From the NCBI GenBank assembly GCA_945861535.1, contig CAMAUZ010000042.1, positions 1-64,000 of the forward strand: a stretch of 64,000 bases of DNA, given 5' to 3'. The stretch's first letter is position 1. Each line of letters begins with the position of its first letter. The notes below the pieces were generated by a model. It had not been told where the DNA came from, ran no database searches, and saw only the letters and a program-made list of their open reading frames with translations. The DNA is from Akkermansia muciniphila. GTDB lineage: Bacteria > Verrucomicrobiota > Verrucomicrobiia > Limisphaerales > BJHT01. Both the position numbers and the translations under genes were made by a program. This document shows, in pieces, positions 34,282 to 41,803 of the stretch.

Positions 34282-35331
34282 ATGAGCCACAGCCACCCCC
34301 CGCTTCTCACCCCCGACGAACTGCGCCCCGCCAACGTCCTCACCACGCGCGTCCTCGAGCAGCTCGACACCATCCTCCTCGGTCGCCCCGAGCTGCACCG
34401 GCTCGTCCTCATCGGCATCCTCAGCCGCGGCCACGTCCTCCTCGAGGGCCTGCCCGGACTCGGCAAAACCGCCCTCGTCAAAACCATCGGCCACATCCTC
34501 AAGCTCGATTTCAAACGCATCCAGTTCACGCCCGACCTCATGCCCGGCGACGTTCTCGGCGCGCACATTTTGCAGGAAACCGCCGCCGGCAAACGCGAAC
34601 TCGTCTTCCAACCCGGCCCCGTCTTCACGAACATTTTGCTCGCCGACGAAATCAACCGCGCCTCGCCCAAGACCCAGTCCGCGATGCTCGAGACCATGCA
34701 GGAAGCCTGCGTCACCCTCCTCGGCACCACGCGCAAACTGCCCGATCCCTTCTTCGTCCTCGCCAGCCAAAACCCCATCGAACTCGAAGGCACCTACCCG
34801 CTCCCCGAAGCCCAGCTCGACCGCTTCCTCTTCCGCCTCCTCTTCGAGCAAGTCAGCGTGGACACCCTCGACCAGATCATTTCCGAACGGCGCCGCGGCG
34901 AACTCCCCGCCCCGACCTGGCAGCTCGAACACGCGCAATTGCAGACCCTCTTCGCTGTCATGAGCCGCATCTTTCTCCCGAAGCCCGTCTCGCGCTACAT
35001 CGCCCGCCTCGTCGCCGGCACGCATCCCGGCGCGGCCGAAGCCACCGACGACGTCACGCGCTACGTCTCCTACGGTGCCTCACCGCGCGCCGCCATCGCC
35101 ATCGCCGAAGCCGCCCGCGGCCACGCCCTCATCGCCGGCCGCCCCACCGTCGGCTTCGAAGACGTGCAAGCCGTCGCCCCGCCCGTGCTCAACCACCGCC
35201 TCATCCTCAACTACCAATCCCGCTTCGACCGCGTCACCACCACCACCGTCGTGCAAGGCCTGCTGAAAAAACTCGACCCCACCGGCCTGAACCTCCCCGG
35301 CGACCTGCAGCTCGAACCCGCCGCCGCGTGA
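34282..35331 (+). CDS. MoxR family AAA+ ATPase
   Basis: A 349-residue protein. Walker A is 'EGLPGLGKTALVKT' (Lys62), Walker B 'ILLADEINRASPKTQSAMLE' (121-125), sensor 'FFVLASQNPIELEGTYPLPE' and the arginine-containing 'AQLDRFLFRLLF'. These make an almost perfect MoxR signature. A lid domain (about 250-340) follows. MoxR proteins act as chaperones or disassembly motors for vWA-domain partners, here probably the DUF58 and BatA-like products further down. The start is the ATG at 34282; the frame upstream to 34066 crosses a palindrome. A second MoxR is at 47532-48677. Confidence 0.94.
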   Translation: MSHSHPPLLTPDELRPANVLTTRVLEQLDTILLGRPELHRLVLIGILSRGHVLLEGLPGLGKTALVKTIGHILKLDFKRIQFTPDLMPGDVLGAHILQETAAGKRELVFQPGPVFTNILLADEINRASPKTQSAMLETMQEACVTLLGTTRKLPDPFFVLASQNPIELEGTYPLPEAQLDRFLFRLLFEQVSVDTLDQIISERRRGELPAPTWQLEHAQLQTLFAVMSRIFLPKPVSRYIARLVAGTHPGAAEATDDVTRYVSYGASPRAAIAIAEAARGHALIAGRPTVGFEDVQAVAPPVLNHRLILNYQSRFDRVTTTTVVQGLLKKLDPTGLNLPGDLQLEPAAA

Positions 35332-35395
35332 GACAGAGAACAAAGAAATGTTTGCAGCAATGGATAAAACACGGATGAAACAAGGAACGGAAAAT

Positions 35396-35500
35396 GGCAG
35401 AGGAATTTGGGGCAAAGGAATGAGAACTAAAAATTCCCCTGCCCCAAATTCCCCTGCCAAAACTTTTTCTACCCCCATTCCTTTGCCCCCATTCCTTTGC
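35396..35500. repeat. Family D inverted repeat copy 2
   Basis: GCAGAGGAATTTGGGGCAAA-GGAATG at the left, then AATTCCCCTGCCCCAAATTC and CCATTCCTTTGCCCCCATTC at the right. The arms pair over about 22 bp. Just upstream (35359-35383) is a degenerate piece of the GGATAAAACACGGATGAA type seen at 48749. Confidence 0.8.
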
Positions 35501-35518
35501 CGATTTCCCATCCCCACA

Positions 35519-37747
35519 TTGCTTCAGATCCTCACCCTCGCCTTCCTCTGCGCCGCCGCCCCTGCCGCCGAGCGCTTCGATGACATCGTCGTCTCGCCCC
35601 AATCCTTTGCCGCCGACGAGACCACGCACGGCTATTTCGAGCACCGCTTCACCATCGAAAACCAGTCCGCCGCCCGCACCCACACCGTCGAACTCGTGCT
35701 GCCCGAGCGCGCCGCTTCGGGCTGGGGCGACTCCATCACCTCGATCCGCCGCACCGCCACCATCGGTCCCCGCTCCACCATCACGCTCTCGCTCTGGCAA
35801 CCCGCGCTTCCGATCCACTCCAGCGGCGCAGTCGGCGTCAACATCGGCGGACGCCGTCGCGGCACCGTCACGCTCCCGCACGGCCATCGCCACGCGTCCT
35901 ACGGGACAAGCTCCGGCTCGCCTGCGTCCCCCATCGCCCTCGTCAGCCGCAGCCTCAACACCGACGACCTCGAAGCCGCGCTGCGCGGCACCCCGCCCGC
36001 CGCGGCCCCGCCCGCCGCCGCGCCCTACTCTCCCGAAATGGCCATCGGCGGCCCCAACGTCCCGGGCAATTCCGTCCACGCAAACGCCTGGATGCCCGCG
36101 GCCACCGCCGGCACGCACTGGCTCGAACTGGATTTTCCCGCCGCCACCGGACCCACCTCCATCCAAATTCACCAAACCCTGCAATACGGCGCCGTCTCCG
36201 ACCTGATTCTCTACGGCAGCAAACGCGAGGAACTCGCCGTCGTCACCGCGCCAACCAGTCCCAAAGGTTACGGCCGCAACACCCTCACCGTGAACCTGCC
36301 CGCCGTCACGAACGCCGTGACCACCGTTCGGATCAACCTGAAAACCCAGAGCGGCCGCAACTACGGCATCGACGCCGTGCGCCTGAACAGCGCCACCGGT
36401 GGCGGCTTCGCAACCGCCGCCCGTGCCAACGGCTCCCTCCATCCCAGCACCTTTGGCGCTAGCTCGACGCCCAAACCCACCGCCACCCCGCCACCCCTCA
36501 AACTCCTCCGCGCTGAAACCGAACCCGCCGCCTGGTCCGAACACTGGCTCGCCTACACGCGCTTCGACGCCGTGATCCTGCGCGACTCCGACCTCGCCAC
36601 GCTCACGCCCGCCGCGCGCGACGCCCTCACGCGCTACGCCGAAGCCGGCGGCACCGTCGCCATTTTCGGCCACGCCGAACCGCCAGCGACGTGGCGCGCG
36701 TTCGAAAATTCCCCCGCCACCAAAAGCTTCCGCCGTTTCCACGCCGGCTTCGGACGCTGGCTCAACCTCAGCGCCCCCGACACCCGAAGCCTCACGTCCG
36801 ACCAGCGCCGCGTGCTCATCGACAGCGCCGCGCACTCCCGCGCCCCGTGGGCGACCGAACGCGACGCAGCCACGGCCAACAACGACTGGCCCGTCGTCGA
36901 GGACCACGGCGTGCCCCTGCGCGGACTCGTCGCCATCCTGCTCGTGTTCGTCATCCTCATCGGCCCGGTCAATGTCTATGTCCTCAGCCGCCGCAACCGC
37001 CGCATCTGGCTGCTCTGGACCATCCCCGCCATCTCCGCCGTCACCTGCCTCCTCGTCTTCGGCTACTCGTTCATCAGCGAAGGCTTCACGCCCAGCGTGC
37101 GCCTCGAGGGCATCACGTTGCTCGATCAAAACACCCACCGCGCCACGTCCCTCGGCCGCACCGCCTTCTACGCGCCGCTCACCCCCGGCGACGGCCTGCG
37201 CTTCAGCTACGACACCGAAGTGACCCCCTTCCTCAATAAATCCAGTGGGCAAGGCGGCGGTCGCGACCTCGACTTTTCCCAAATCCAAAACCTCCGCAGC
37301 GGCTGGATCACCGCGCGCGTCCCCACGCACTTCCTCCTCCGCAAATCCGAAACCCGCCGCGAACGCCTCGACGTCGAGTTCGCCCCCGACGGCACGCCCA
37401 CCGTCGTCAACGGCCTCGGGGCGGAAATTGTTTCGCTCACACTGGCCGACCCGAAAGGCCGCATCTGGACTGGCGAAAAACTTGCGGCCGGACAAAAGAC
37501 GCGCCTTGCGTCCGACGGCGCGATGGCGCGTTTCACCGCCTACACTTTCTACGCCTTCTACGATAAGGAGTGGACGGCCAGCAATGATATGGCCACCGCC
37601 TATTCCAACGGTTTCCTTCAACCCGGCACCTACCTCGCCCAACTCCCCACCGCCCCCTTCCTCGAAAACGGCCTCGGCACCAAAGCCCCGACTCGCACCC
37701 GCTCCGTCGTGTACGGCCTCTTCGCCACCCCGCCCGCCGCACCATGA
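35519..37747 (+). CDS. Large exported membrane protein of the MoxR/ABC cluster
   Basis: About 742 residues from a TTG start that gives the signal peptide 'LLQILTLAFLCAAAPAAE'. Upstream in-frame ATGs (35348 and others) would add 57 residues encoded by repeat DNA, so I prefer TTG, though this is not certain. Residues about 20-490 are a large periplasmic beta-rich part with a discoidin-like region ('GNSVHANAWMPAATAGTHWL') and a Rossmann-like piece 'VILRDSDLATLTPAARDALT'. Two helices follow near 505-555 ('GLVAILLVFVILIGPVNVYV', 'LLWTIPAISAVTCLLVFGYS'), then a soluble C-terminal region. This shape is common next to MoxR/DUF58 genes. It probably sits in the inner membrane facing the periplasm. Confidence 0.85.
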   Translation: MLQILTLAFLCAAAPAAERFDDIVVSPQSFAADETTHGYFEHRFTIENQSAARTHTVELVLPERAASGWGDSITSIRRTATIGPRSTITLSLWQPALPIHSSGAVGVNIGGRRRGTVTLPHGHRHASYGTSSGSPASPIALVSRSLNTDDLEAALRGTPPAAAPPAAAPYSPEMAIGGPNVPGNSVHANAWMPAATAGTHWLELDFPAATGPTSIQIHQTLQYGAVSDLILYGSKREELAVVTAPTSPKGYGRNTLTVNLPAVTNAVTTVRINLKTQSGRNYGIDAVRLNSATGGGFATAARANGSLHPSTFGASSTPKPTATPPPLKLLRAETEPAAWSEHWLAYTRFDAVILRDSDLATLTPAARDALTRYAEAGGTVAIFGHAEPPATWRAFENSPATKSFRRFHAGFGRWLNLSAPDTRSLTSDQRRVLIDSAAHSRAPWATERDAATANNDWPVVEDHGVPLRGLVAILLVFVILIGPVNVYVLSRRNRRIWLLWTIPAISAVTCLLVFGYSFISEGFTPSVRLEGITLLDQNTHRATSLGRTAFYAPLTPGDGLRFSYDTEVTPFLNKSSGQGGGRDLDFSQIQNLRSGWITARVPTHFLLRKSETRRERLDVEFAPDGTPTVVNGLGAEIVSLTLADPKGRIWTGEKLAAGQKTRLASDGAMARFTAYTFYAFYDKEWTASNDMATAYSNGFLQPGTYLAQLPTAPFLENGLGTKAPTRTRSVVYGLFATPPAAP

Positions 37748-37793
37748 AGCTGAACTCCAAAACCCGCCGGTGCCCGCACGCGCCCCGCGTGCC

Positions 37794-37939
37794 GGGGAGC
37801 GCACGCGGCCCGCGTGCTGATTTGGGCGGCCCGCCCAAATCCTCGTTCCCCGTTCTAACTTCTTCGCCGCGCGCAAACGTTGGTCCTACGAAGTTTTCGG
37901 CGGGCCGCCGAAAACTGCACGCCAGCGGCGTGCGCTCCC
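37794..37939. repeat. Family A-like compound palindrome copy 3
   Basis: 146 bp, with words GGGGAGCGCACGCGGCCCGC, ATTTGGGCGGCCCGCCCAAA, GTTTTCGGCGGGCCGCCGAA and CCAGCGGCGTGCGCTCCC in the same order as the copy at 34038. The central 50 bp differ. Confidence 0.85.
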
Positions 37940-37973
37940 GGTTGCTCTCCCCCTTCCCCACTCCCACCCCTTC

Positions 37974-38903
37974 ATGAAAGTCCGCGTCGAAAATCTCCAC
38001 AAACTCTTCGGCACCACGCCCGCCGTGGACGGCATTTCCTTCGAGTTCGATTCCGGTCATGTCTTCGGCTTCGTCGGCCCCAACGGCGCGGGCAAGACCA
38101 CGACCATGCGCATCATCGCGACGCTCGACGAACCCACCGCCGGCCACGTCTTCGTCAACGGCGTCTCCGTCGTCGAGGAACCCGAGGAAGTCCGCCGCCT
38201 CGTCGGCTACGTGCCCGATTCCCTCCCCGCGCACACGGACATCACGGTCCACGAATACCTCGATTTCTTCGGCCGCGCCTACGGACTGCGCGGCGCAAAA
38301 CTCCGCCAGGCCGTCGAGAGCGTCGAGGAATTCACCAACCTCACCGGCATCCGCGAGAAGCTCCTCCGCGCCCTCTCCAAGGGCATGAAACAGCGCGTCA
38401 CCCTCGGCCGCGCGCTCATCTACGACCCCGACGTCCTCATCCTCGACGAACCCGCCGCCGGCCTCGACCCGCGCGCCCGCGTCGAACTGCGCGAACTCCT
38501 GAACCTCCTGGCCGAGCGCAAAAAGGCCATCCTCATCAGCTCGCACATCCTCACCGAACTCAGCGAAATGTGTAACGGCGTGGTCATCATCGAGCGCGGC
38601 CGCATCCTCGAAACCGGCACCATCGACGCCCTCGTCAAAAAGCGCTCCGCCCTCCGCACCGTCACCGTCCGCGCCCTCGGCCCCTCCGCAAAACTCGTCG
38701 AAGACCTCATGCTCCTCCCCGGCGTCGAAAACGTCCGCCCCGTCGGCACCGAAGTTTATTTCGAGGTCAGCGGCGAAGACGAACAAGCCAGCGAAGTCCT
38801 CGGCCAGCTCATCGGCAAAGGCCACAAAATCGCCGAGTTCAAACAATCCCGCGCCGACCTCGAAGACATCTTCATGTCCGTCACCAAAGGAGGCGTGCAA
38901 TGA
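37974..38903 (+). CDS. ABC transporter ATP-binding protein
   Basis: A 309-residue protein. Walker A GPNGAGKT (35-42), signature 'ALSKGMKQRVTLGRALIYDP' (LSKGMKQ variant of LSGGQ, common in drug- and polymer-export ATPases), Walker B 'VLILDEPAAGLDPRARVELR', and H-loop 'ILISSHILTELSEMC'. The last 75 residues are a regulatory tail as in ABC-2 exporters ('SALRTVTVRALGPSAKLVED'). It should power the permease encoded 307 bp downstream. The substrate is unknown; the cluster context suggests an envelope component. This is the GldA/NatA/CcmA-like group. Confidence 0.94.
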   Translation: MKVRVENLHKLFGTTPAVDGISFEFDSGHVFGFVGPNGAGKTTTMRIIATLDEPTAGHVFVNGVSVVEEPEEVRRLVGYVPDSLPAHTDITVHEYLDFFGRAYGLRGAKLRQAVESVEEFTNLTGIREKLLRALSKGMKQRVTLGRALIYDPDVLILDEPAAGLDPRARVELRELLNLLAERKKAILISSHILTELSEMCNGVVIIERGRILETGTIDALVKKRSALRTVTVRALGPSAKLVEDLMLLPGVENVRPVGTEVYFEVSGEDEQASEVLGQLIGKGHKIAEFKQSRADLEDIFMSVTKGGVQ

Positions 38904-38992
38904 ATCGCCCCCGTAGCCGCCGACGTAAGGAGGCGGATCGTCCGCCGCGTGCAAACAATCTCCCGGCAACCTCACCCCCGAATTCCGAACGG

Positions 38993-39171
38993 AACGCTCA
39001 ACGTTCAACGTTCAACGCTCAACGCTCAAAGTTGAGCCCTCGGCCTTCCACGTTCCCCTCCCATTTCCCCGCTCCCGCGGCGCCCACCTCCCCGGCCCCG
39101 TATTCGACCGAAAACGTCCACCGCTCAACTTCCCCCTTTGAGAGTTCAACGTTGAACGTTGAACGTTGGAC
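38993..39171. repeat. Facing heptamer arrays (AACGTTC/AACGCTC and GTTGAAC) before the ABC permease
   Basis: Six units at 38993-39034 (AACGCTC, AACGTTC twice, AACGCTC twice, AAAGTTG) and four at 39144-39171 (GTTCAAC, GTTGAAC twice, GTTGGAC). They are complementary and could fold on each other. A family G single arm (GTAGCCGCCGACGTAAGGAG) lies at 38912-38931. No gene in 38904-39210. Confidence 0.82.
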
Positions 39172-39210
39172 GTTCCCCTCCTTTCCCCCACTCCCAACCC
39201 TCCCCCACCC

Positions 39211-40767
39211 ATGACCGGCCCCCGCTCCCCCATCCTCCTCCCGCGCTGGGACCTCAACCCCGTCGTCGTCAAAGAACTCCGCCAGGCCGTGCGCAACTGG
39301 TTCGTCATCGGCGTCCTGCTCCTCCTGCTGCTGATCCTCTTCGTCGCGATGGTCATGTACGTGATCACCGAAAGCATCGGCGCGACCGCCAACCCCACGC
39401 TCGGCCGCAGCGTCTTTCAGCTCTTCTTCGGCATCCTGTCGGTCGGCAGCATGATCTTCATTCCCGGCTACACCGGCACGCGTTTCGCCAAGGAACGCGA
39501 AGATGCCAACGTGGACCTGATGTTCATCACCACGCTCACCCCAGGCCAGATCATCCGCGGCAAAATTCTCTGCGGCGTCATCCTCACCGGCCTGTTCTTC
39601 AGCGTGTTCATGCCGTTCATGGCGTTCACCTACCTCCTGCGCGGCATCGACCTGCCGTCCATCTTTATCGTGCTCGTGATGAACTTCATCACGGTGACCG
39701 CGATGATTCACCTCGCCGTTTTTCTCGCCAGCCTGCCCGTCAGCCGCAACTTCAAGATCGGCATCACCGCCGGCACGTTCTTCCTCGGCGTCAGTTGGAT
39801 CGGTGGCCTGACCTTCGGCGCATTCGAGATGATCAACCGGGGCGTCGGCAGCCGGCTCGGCTCGTGGGATTTCTGGGGACCGGCCCTGACCTTCCTCGTC
39901 GCGGCGGCGCTCGTCATGCGCGTCCTCTACATCGCCGCCGTGGCGTTAATCACCGCGCCCTCCGCAAATCGCGCGCTGCCCGTGCGGGTGAACACGACGA
40001 TTTGTTTTCTGGTCGCGGCGGTCATTCCGCTGTTGTGGGAATACTTCGGCGGCGGCTCCGGCTCGGGAATCACGGAAAAAGTCTCGGCCATCTTCGGCCT
40101 GCCGCTGCTGGCCGTGTGCCTGATCGTCTGCGTCAGCTCGCACGACAAACTCAGCCTCCGCATCCGGCGCACGATTCCCATCACGCCGTTCAAGCGCGCG
40201 GTGGCGTTTGTCTTCTATAGCGGCGCGGCGGGCGGCCTCGTCTGGTGCGCGCTGCTGGCGGTCTGCACGCTTACCCTGGGCTTTCTTTCGTTTGGCGGGG
40301 CGGGCGGCGGCTGGCTGGGCTTCGGGAGAAAAACCAGCTACGCCATGACGTCGGGCGCCAGCGACTGGCTCGTCTTCGCGAGCATCATCGCCTACTTCTT
40401 CGCCTACGCGCTCACCGGCCTGTACCTCCACCGCCGCTTCTGGTCCACCCGCCCGCCCAAGCTCGCGGGCATCGCCGCGATCATCGTGCCGCTGCTGTTC
40501 GGGGTAATACCCACGCTCGTCCTGTTTTTCCTGAACCGCTTCACCAGCACCGCGCTTGATCAGTTCTTGCCGGGAAACATTTTCAACCTGTTCGTCCAAA
40601 ACGGAGCCAACGCGCCGATGCACATCATGGTGGCCGCCGCCTGGCTGATCGTGATGATTATCCTCAACGCCCCCTGGTTCTTCCGCCAATTCGCCGCGTT
40701 CAAAAATTATCTCCCCGCCGGGGAAAAAGCCGCCGATGGATCCACGCTTCCGCCCATCATTGATTGA
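39211..40767 (+). CDS. ABC-2 type permease of the MoxR/ABC cluster
   Basis: A 518-residue membrane protein with about twelve hydrophobic helices. The N-terminus 'RWDLNPVVVKELRQAVRNWF' followed by a helix is the usual opening of ABC-2 permeases ('NPVxxKELRxxxR'). The segment 'RFAKEREDANVDLMFITTLT', then 'PGQIIRGKILCGVILTGLFF', is the cytoplasmic coupling region. It pairs with the ATPase encoded upstream. The gene's last 32 bp overlap the start of the DUF58 gene, which ties transport and the DUF58/vWA proteins together translationally. The start is the ATG at 39211; an ATG at 39166 in frame gives a Pro-rich extension. Confidence 0.88.
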   Translation: MTGPRSPILLPRWDLNPVVVKELRQAVRNWFVIGVLLLLLLILFVAMVMYVITESIGATANPTLGRSVFQLFFGILSVGSMIFIPGYTGTRFAKEREDANVDLMFITTLTPGQIIRGKILCGVILTGLFFSVFMPFMAFTYLLRGIDLPSIFIVLVMNFITVTAMIHLAVFLASLPVSRNFKIGITAGTFFLGVSWIGGLTFGAFEMINRGVGSRLGSWDFWGPALTFLVAAALVMRVLYIAAVALITAPSANRALPVRVNTTICFLVAAVIPLLWEYFGGGSGSGITEKVSAIFGLPLLAVCLIVCVSSHDKLSLRIRRTIPITPFKRAVAFVFYSGAAGGLVWCALLAVCTLTLGFLSFGGAGGGWLGFGRKTSYAMTSGASDWLVFASIIAYFFAYALTGLYLHRRFWSTRPPKLAGIAAIIVPLLFGVIPTLVLFFLNRFTSTALDQFLPGNIFNLFVQNGANAPMHIMVAAAWLIVMIILNAPWFFRQFAAFKNYLPAGEKAADGSTLPPIID

Positions 40768-41608
40768 AGGCGAGCAGCTCGGCGCGCGCCACGCGCTGGC
40801 CATCCCGCCCACCGCGCTCGCGGGCGTCGGCGGCGCGCAGCTCGCGCGCGTGCCCGGCAGCTCGATCGACTTCCAGGACTACCGCGAATACCAGCCTGGC
40901 GACGACCTGCGCCGCATCGACTGGAGCATCTACGCGCGCACCGACCGCCTCACGGTGAAACTGTTTCGCGAAGAGGTGAACCCGCACCTCGACCTCATCC
41001 TCGACGGCTCGCGCTCGATGGACCTCGAGGGCACCGCGAAAATCACCGGCCTCCTGCGCCTCGCCGGCGTCTTCGCCATGGCCGCGCTCAACGCCCGCTG
41101 CACCCACACCCTCTGGCTCGCGCGCGACGGCTTTCGCAAACTCCCCAACGGCTCCGACCGCCCCGCGACTTGGGACGGCCTCACCTTCGATGGCCAGCGC
41201 TCGCTCGACGAAGAGTTCGCCATCGCCCCACCGAAGCTGCGCCGCCAAGGCATCCGCGTCCTCCTCAGCGACCTGCTCTGGCCGGGCAATCCGCAGATCA
41301 CCCTCCGCCGTCTCGCGGAAGGCGCGGCCGCCGTTTACGTCGTGCAAATCCTCGCGCGCGACGACGCCCAGCCGCCCGCCCGCGGCAATCTCCGCCTCCT
41401 CGACAGCGAGAACGAAAGCACCTTCGATGTCTTCATCGACGCCGGCGTCGAGCAGCGCTACCGCGACGCCCTCGGTCGCCACCAACAAAGCTGGCACCTC
41501 GCCTGCCGCCAAGCCGGCGCGCGCCTCGCCACCGTCATCGCCGAAGACCTCGCCACCCCCGCCAGCCTCCGCCCCCTCGAAGAAGCCCAAATGCTCACCC
41601 CCGCATGA
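40736..41608 (+). CDS. DUF58 domain protein
   Basis: A 290-residue soluble protein. The DUF58 signature is 'IDFQDYREYQPGDDLRRIDW' and 'SIYARTDRLTVKLFREEVNP', followed by a vWA-like fold with 'HLDLILDGSRSMDL' (a MIDAS-like D-x-S-x-S reading DGSRS). The rest has 'LRRQGIRVLLSDLLWPGNPQ', another vWA strand. DUF58 proteins occur with MoxR ATPases and are thought to be their partners. The gene overlaps the permease by 32 bp. Confidence 0.92.
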   Translation: MDPRFRPSLIEGEQLGARHALAIPPTALAGVGGAQLARVPGSSIDFQDYREYQPGDDLRRIDWSIYARTDRLTVKLFREEVNPHLDLILDGSRSMDLEGTAKITGLLRLAGVFAMAALNARCTHTLWLARDGFRKLPNGSDRPATWDGLTFDGQRSLDEEFAIAPPKLRRQGIRVLLSDLLWPGNPQITLRRLAEGAAAVYVVQILARDDAQPPARGNLRLLDSENESTFDVFIDAGVEQRYRDALGRHQQSWHLACRQAGARLATVIAEDLATPASLRPLEEAQMLTPA

Positions 41609-41629
41609 AGCCGCACGCCGCAACCCGCC

Positions 41630-41782
41630 GGGGAGCACACGCGCCCTCGCGTGTCGTTTTCCGCGCCCTCGCGGAAAACCGCTTGGCACGAGGTCGCACA
41701 AATGTTCCCACACCGCGGTCCGCAGCCCGAAGCTGGATGCGAGGGCGCATCCAGCCACACGCGAGGGCGCGTGTGCTCCCCC
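41630..41782. repeat. Family A compound palindrome copy 4
   Basis: 153 bp, the cleanest copy. Outer arms GGGGAGCACACGCGCCCTCG-CGTG and CACGCGAGGGCGCGTGTGCT-CCCC are a perfect inverted pair of about 24 bp, and each arm is itself a hairpin. Inner: TTTTCCGCGCCCTCGCGGAA-AAC and CTGGATGCGAGGGCGCATCC-AG. Confidence 0.9.
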
Positions 41783-41803
41783 GCTGAATAAATCCGCTCG
41801 CCC

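Noticed and set aside
35234-37876. An 880-codon minus-strand frame opposite the large exported protein
   Set aside because: Gly/Ala/Glu/Val-rich shadow of a GC3-biased gene; no recognisable domain.
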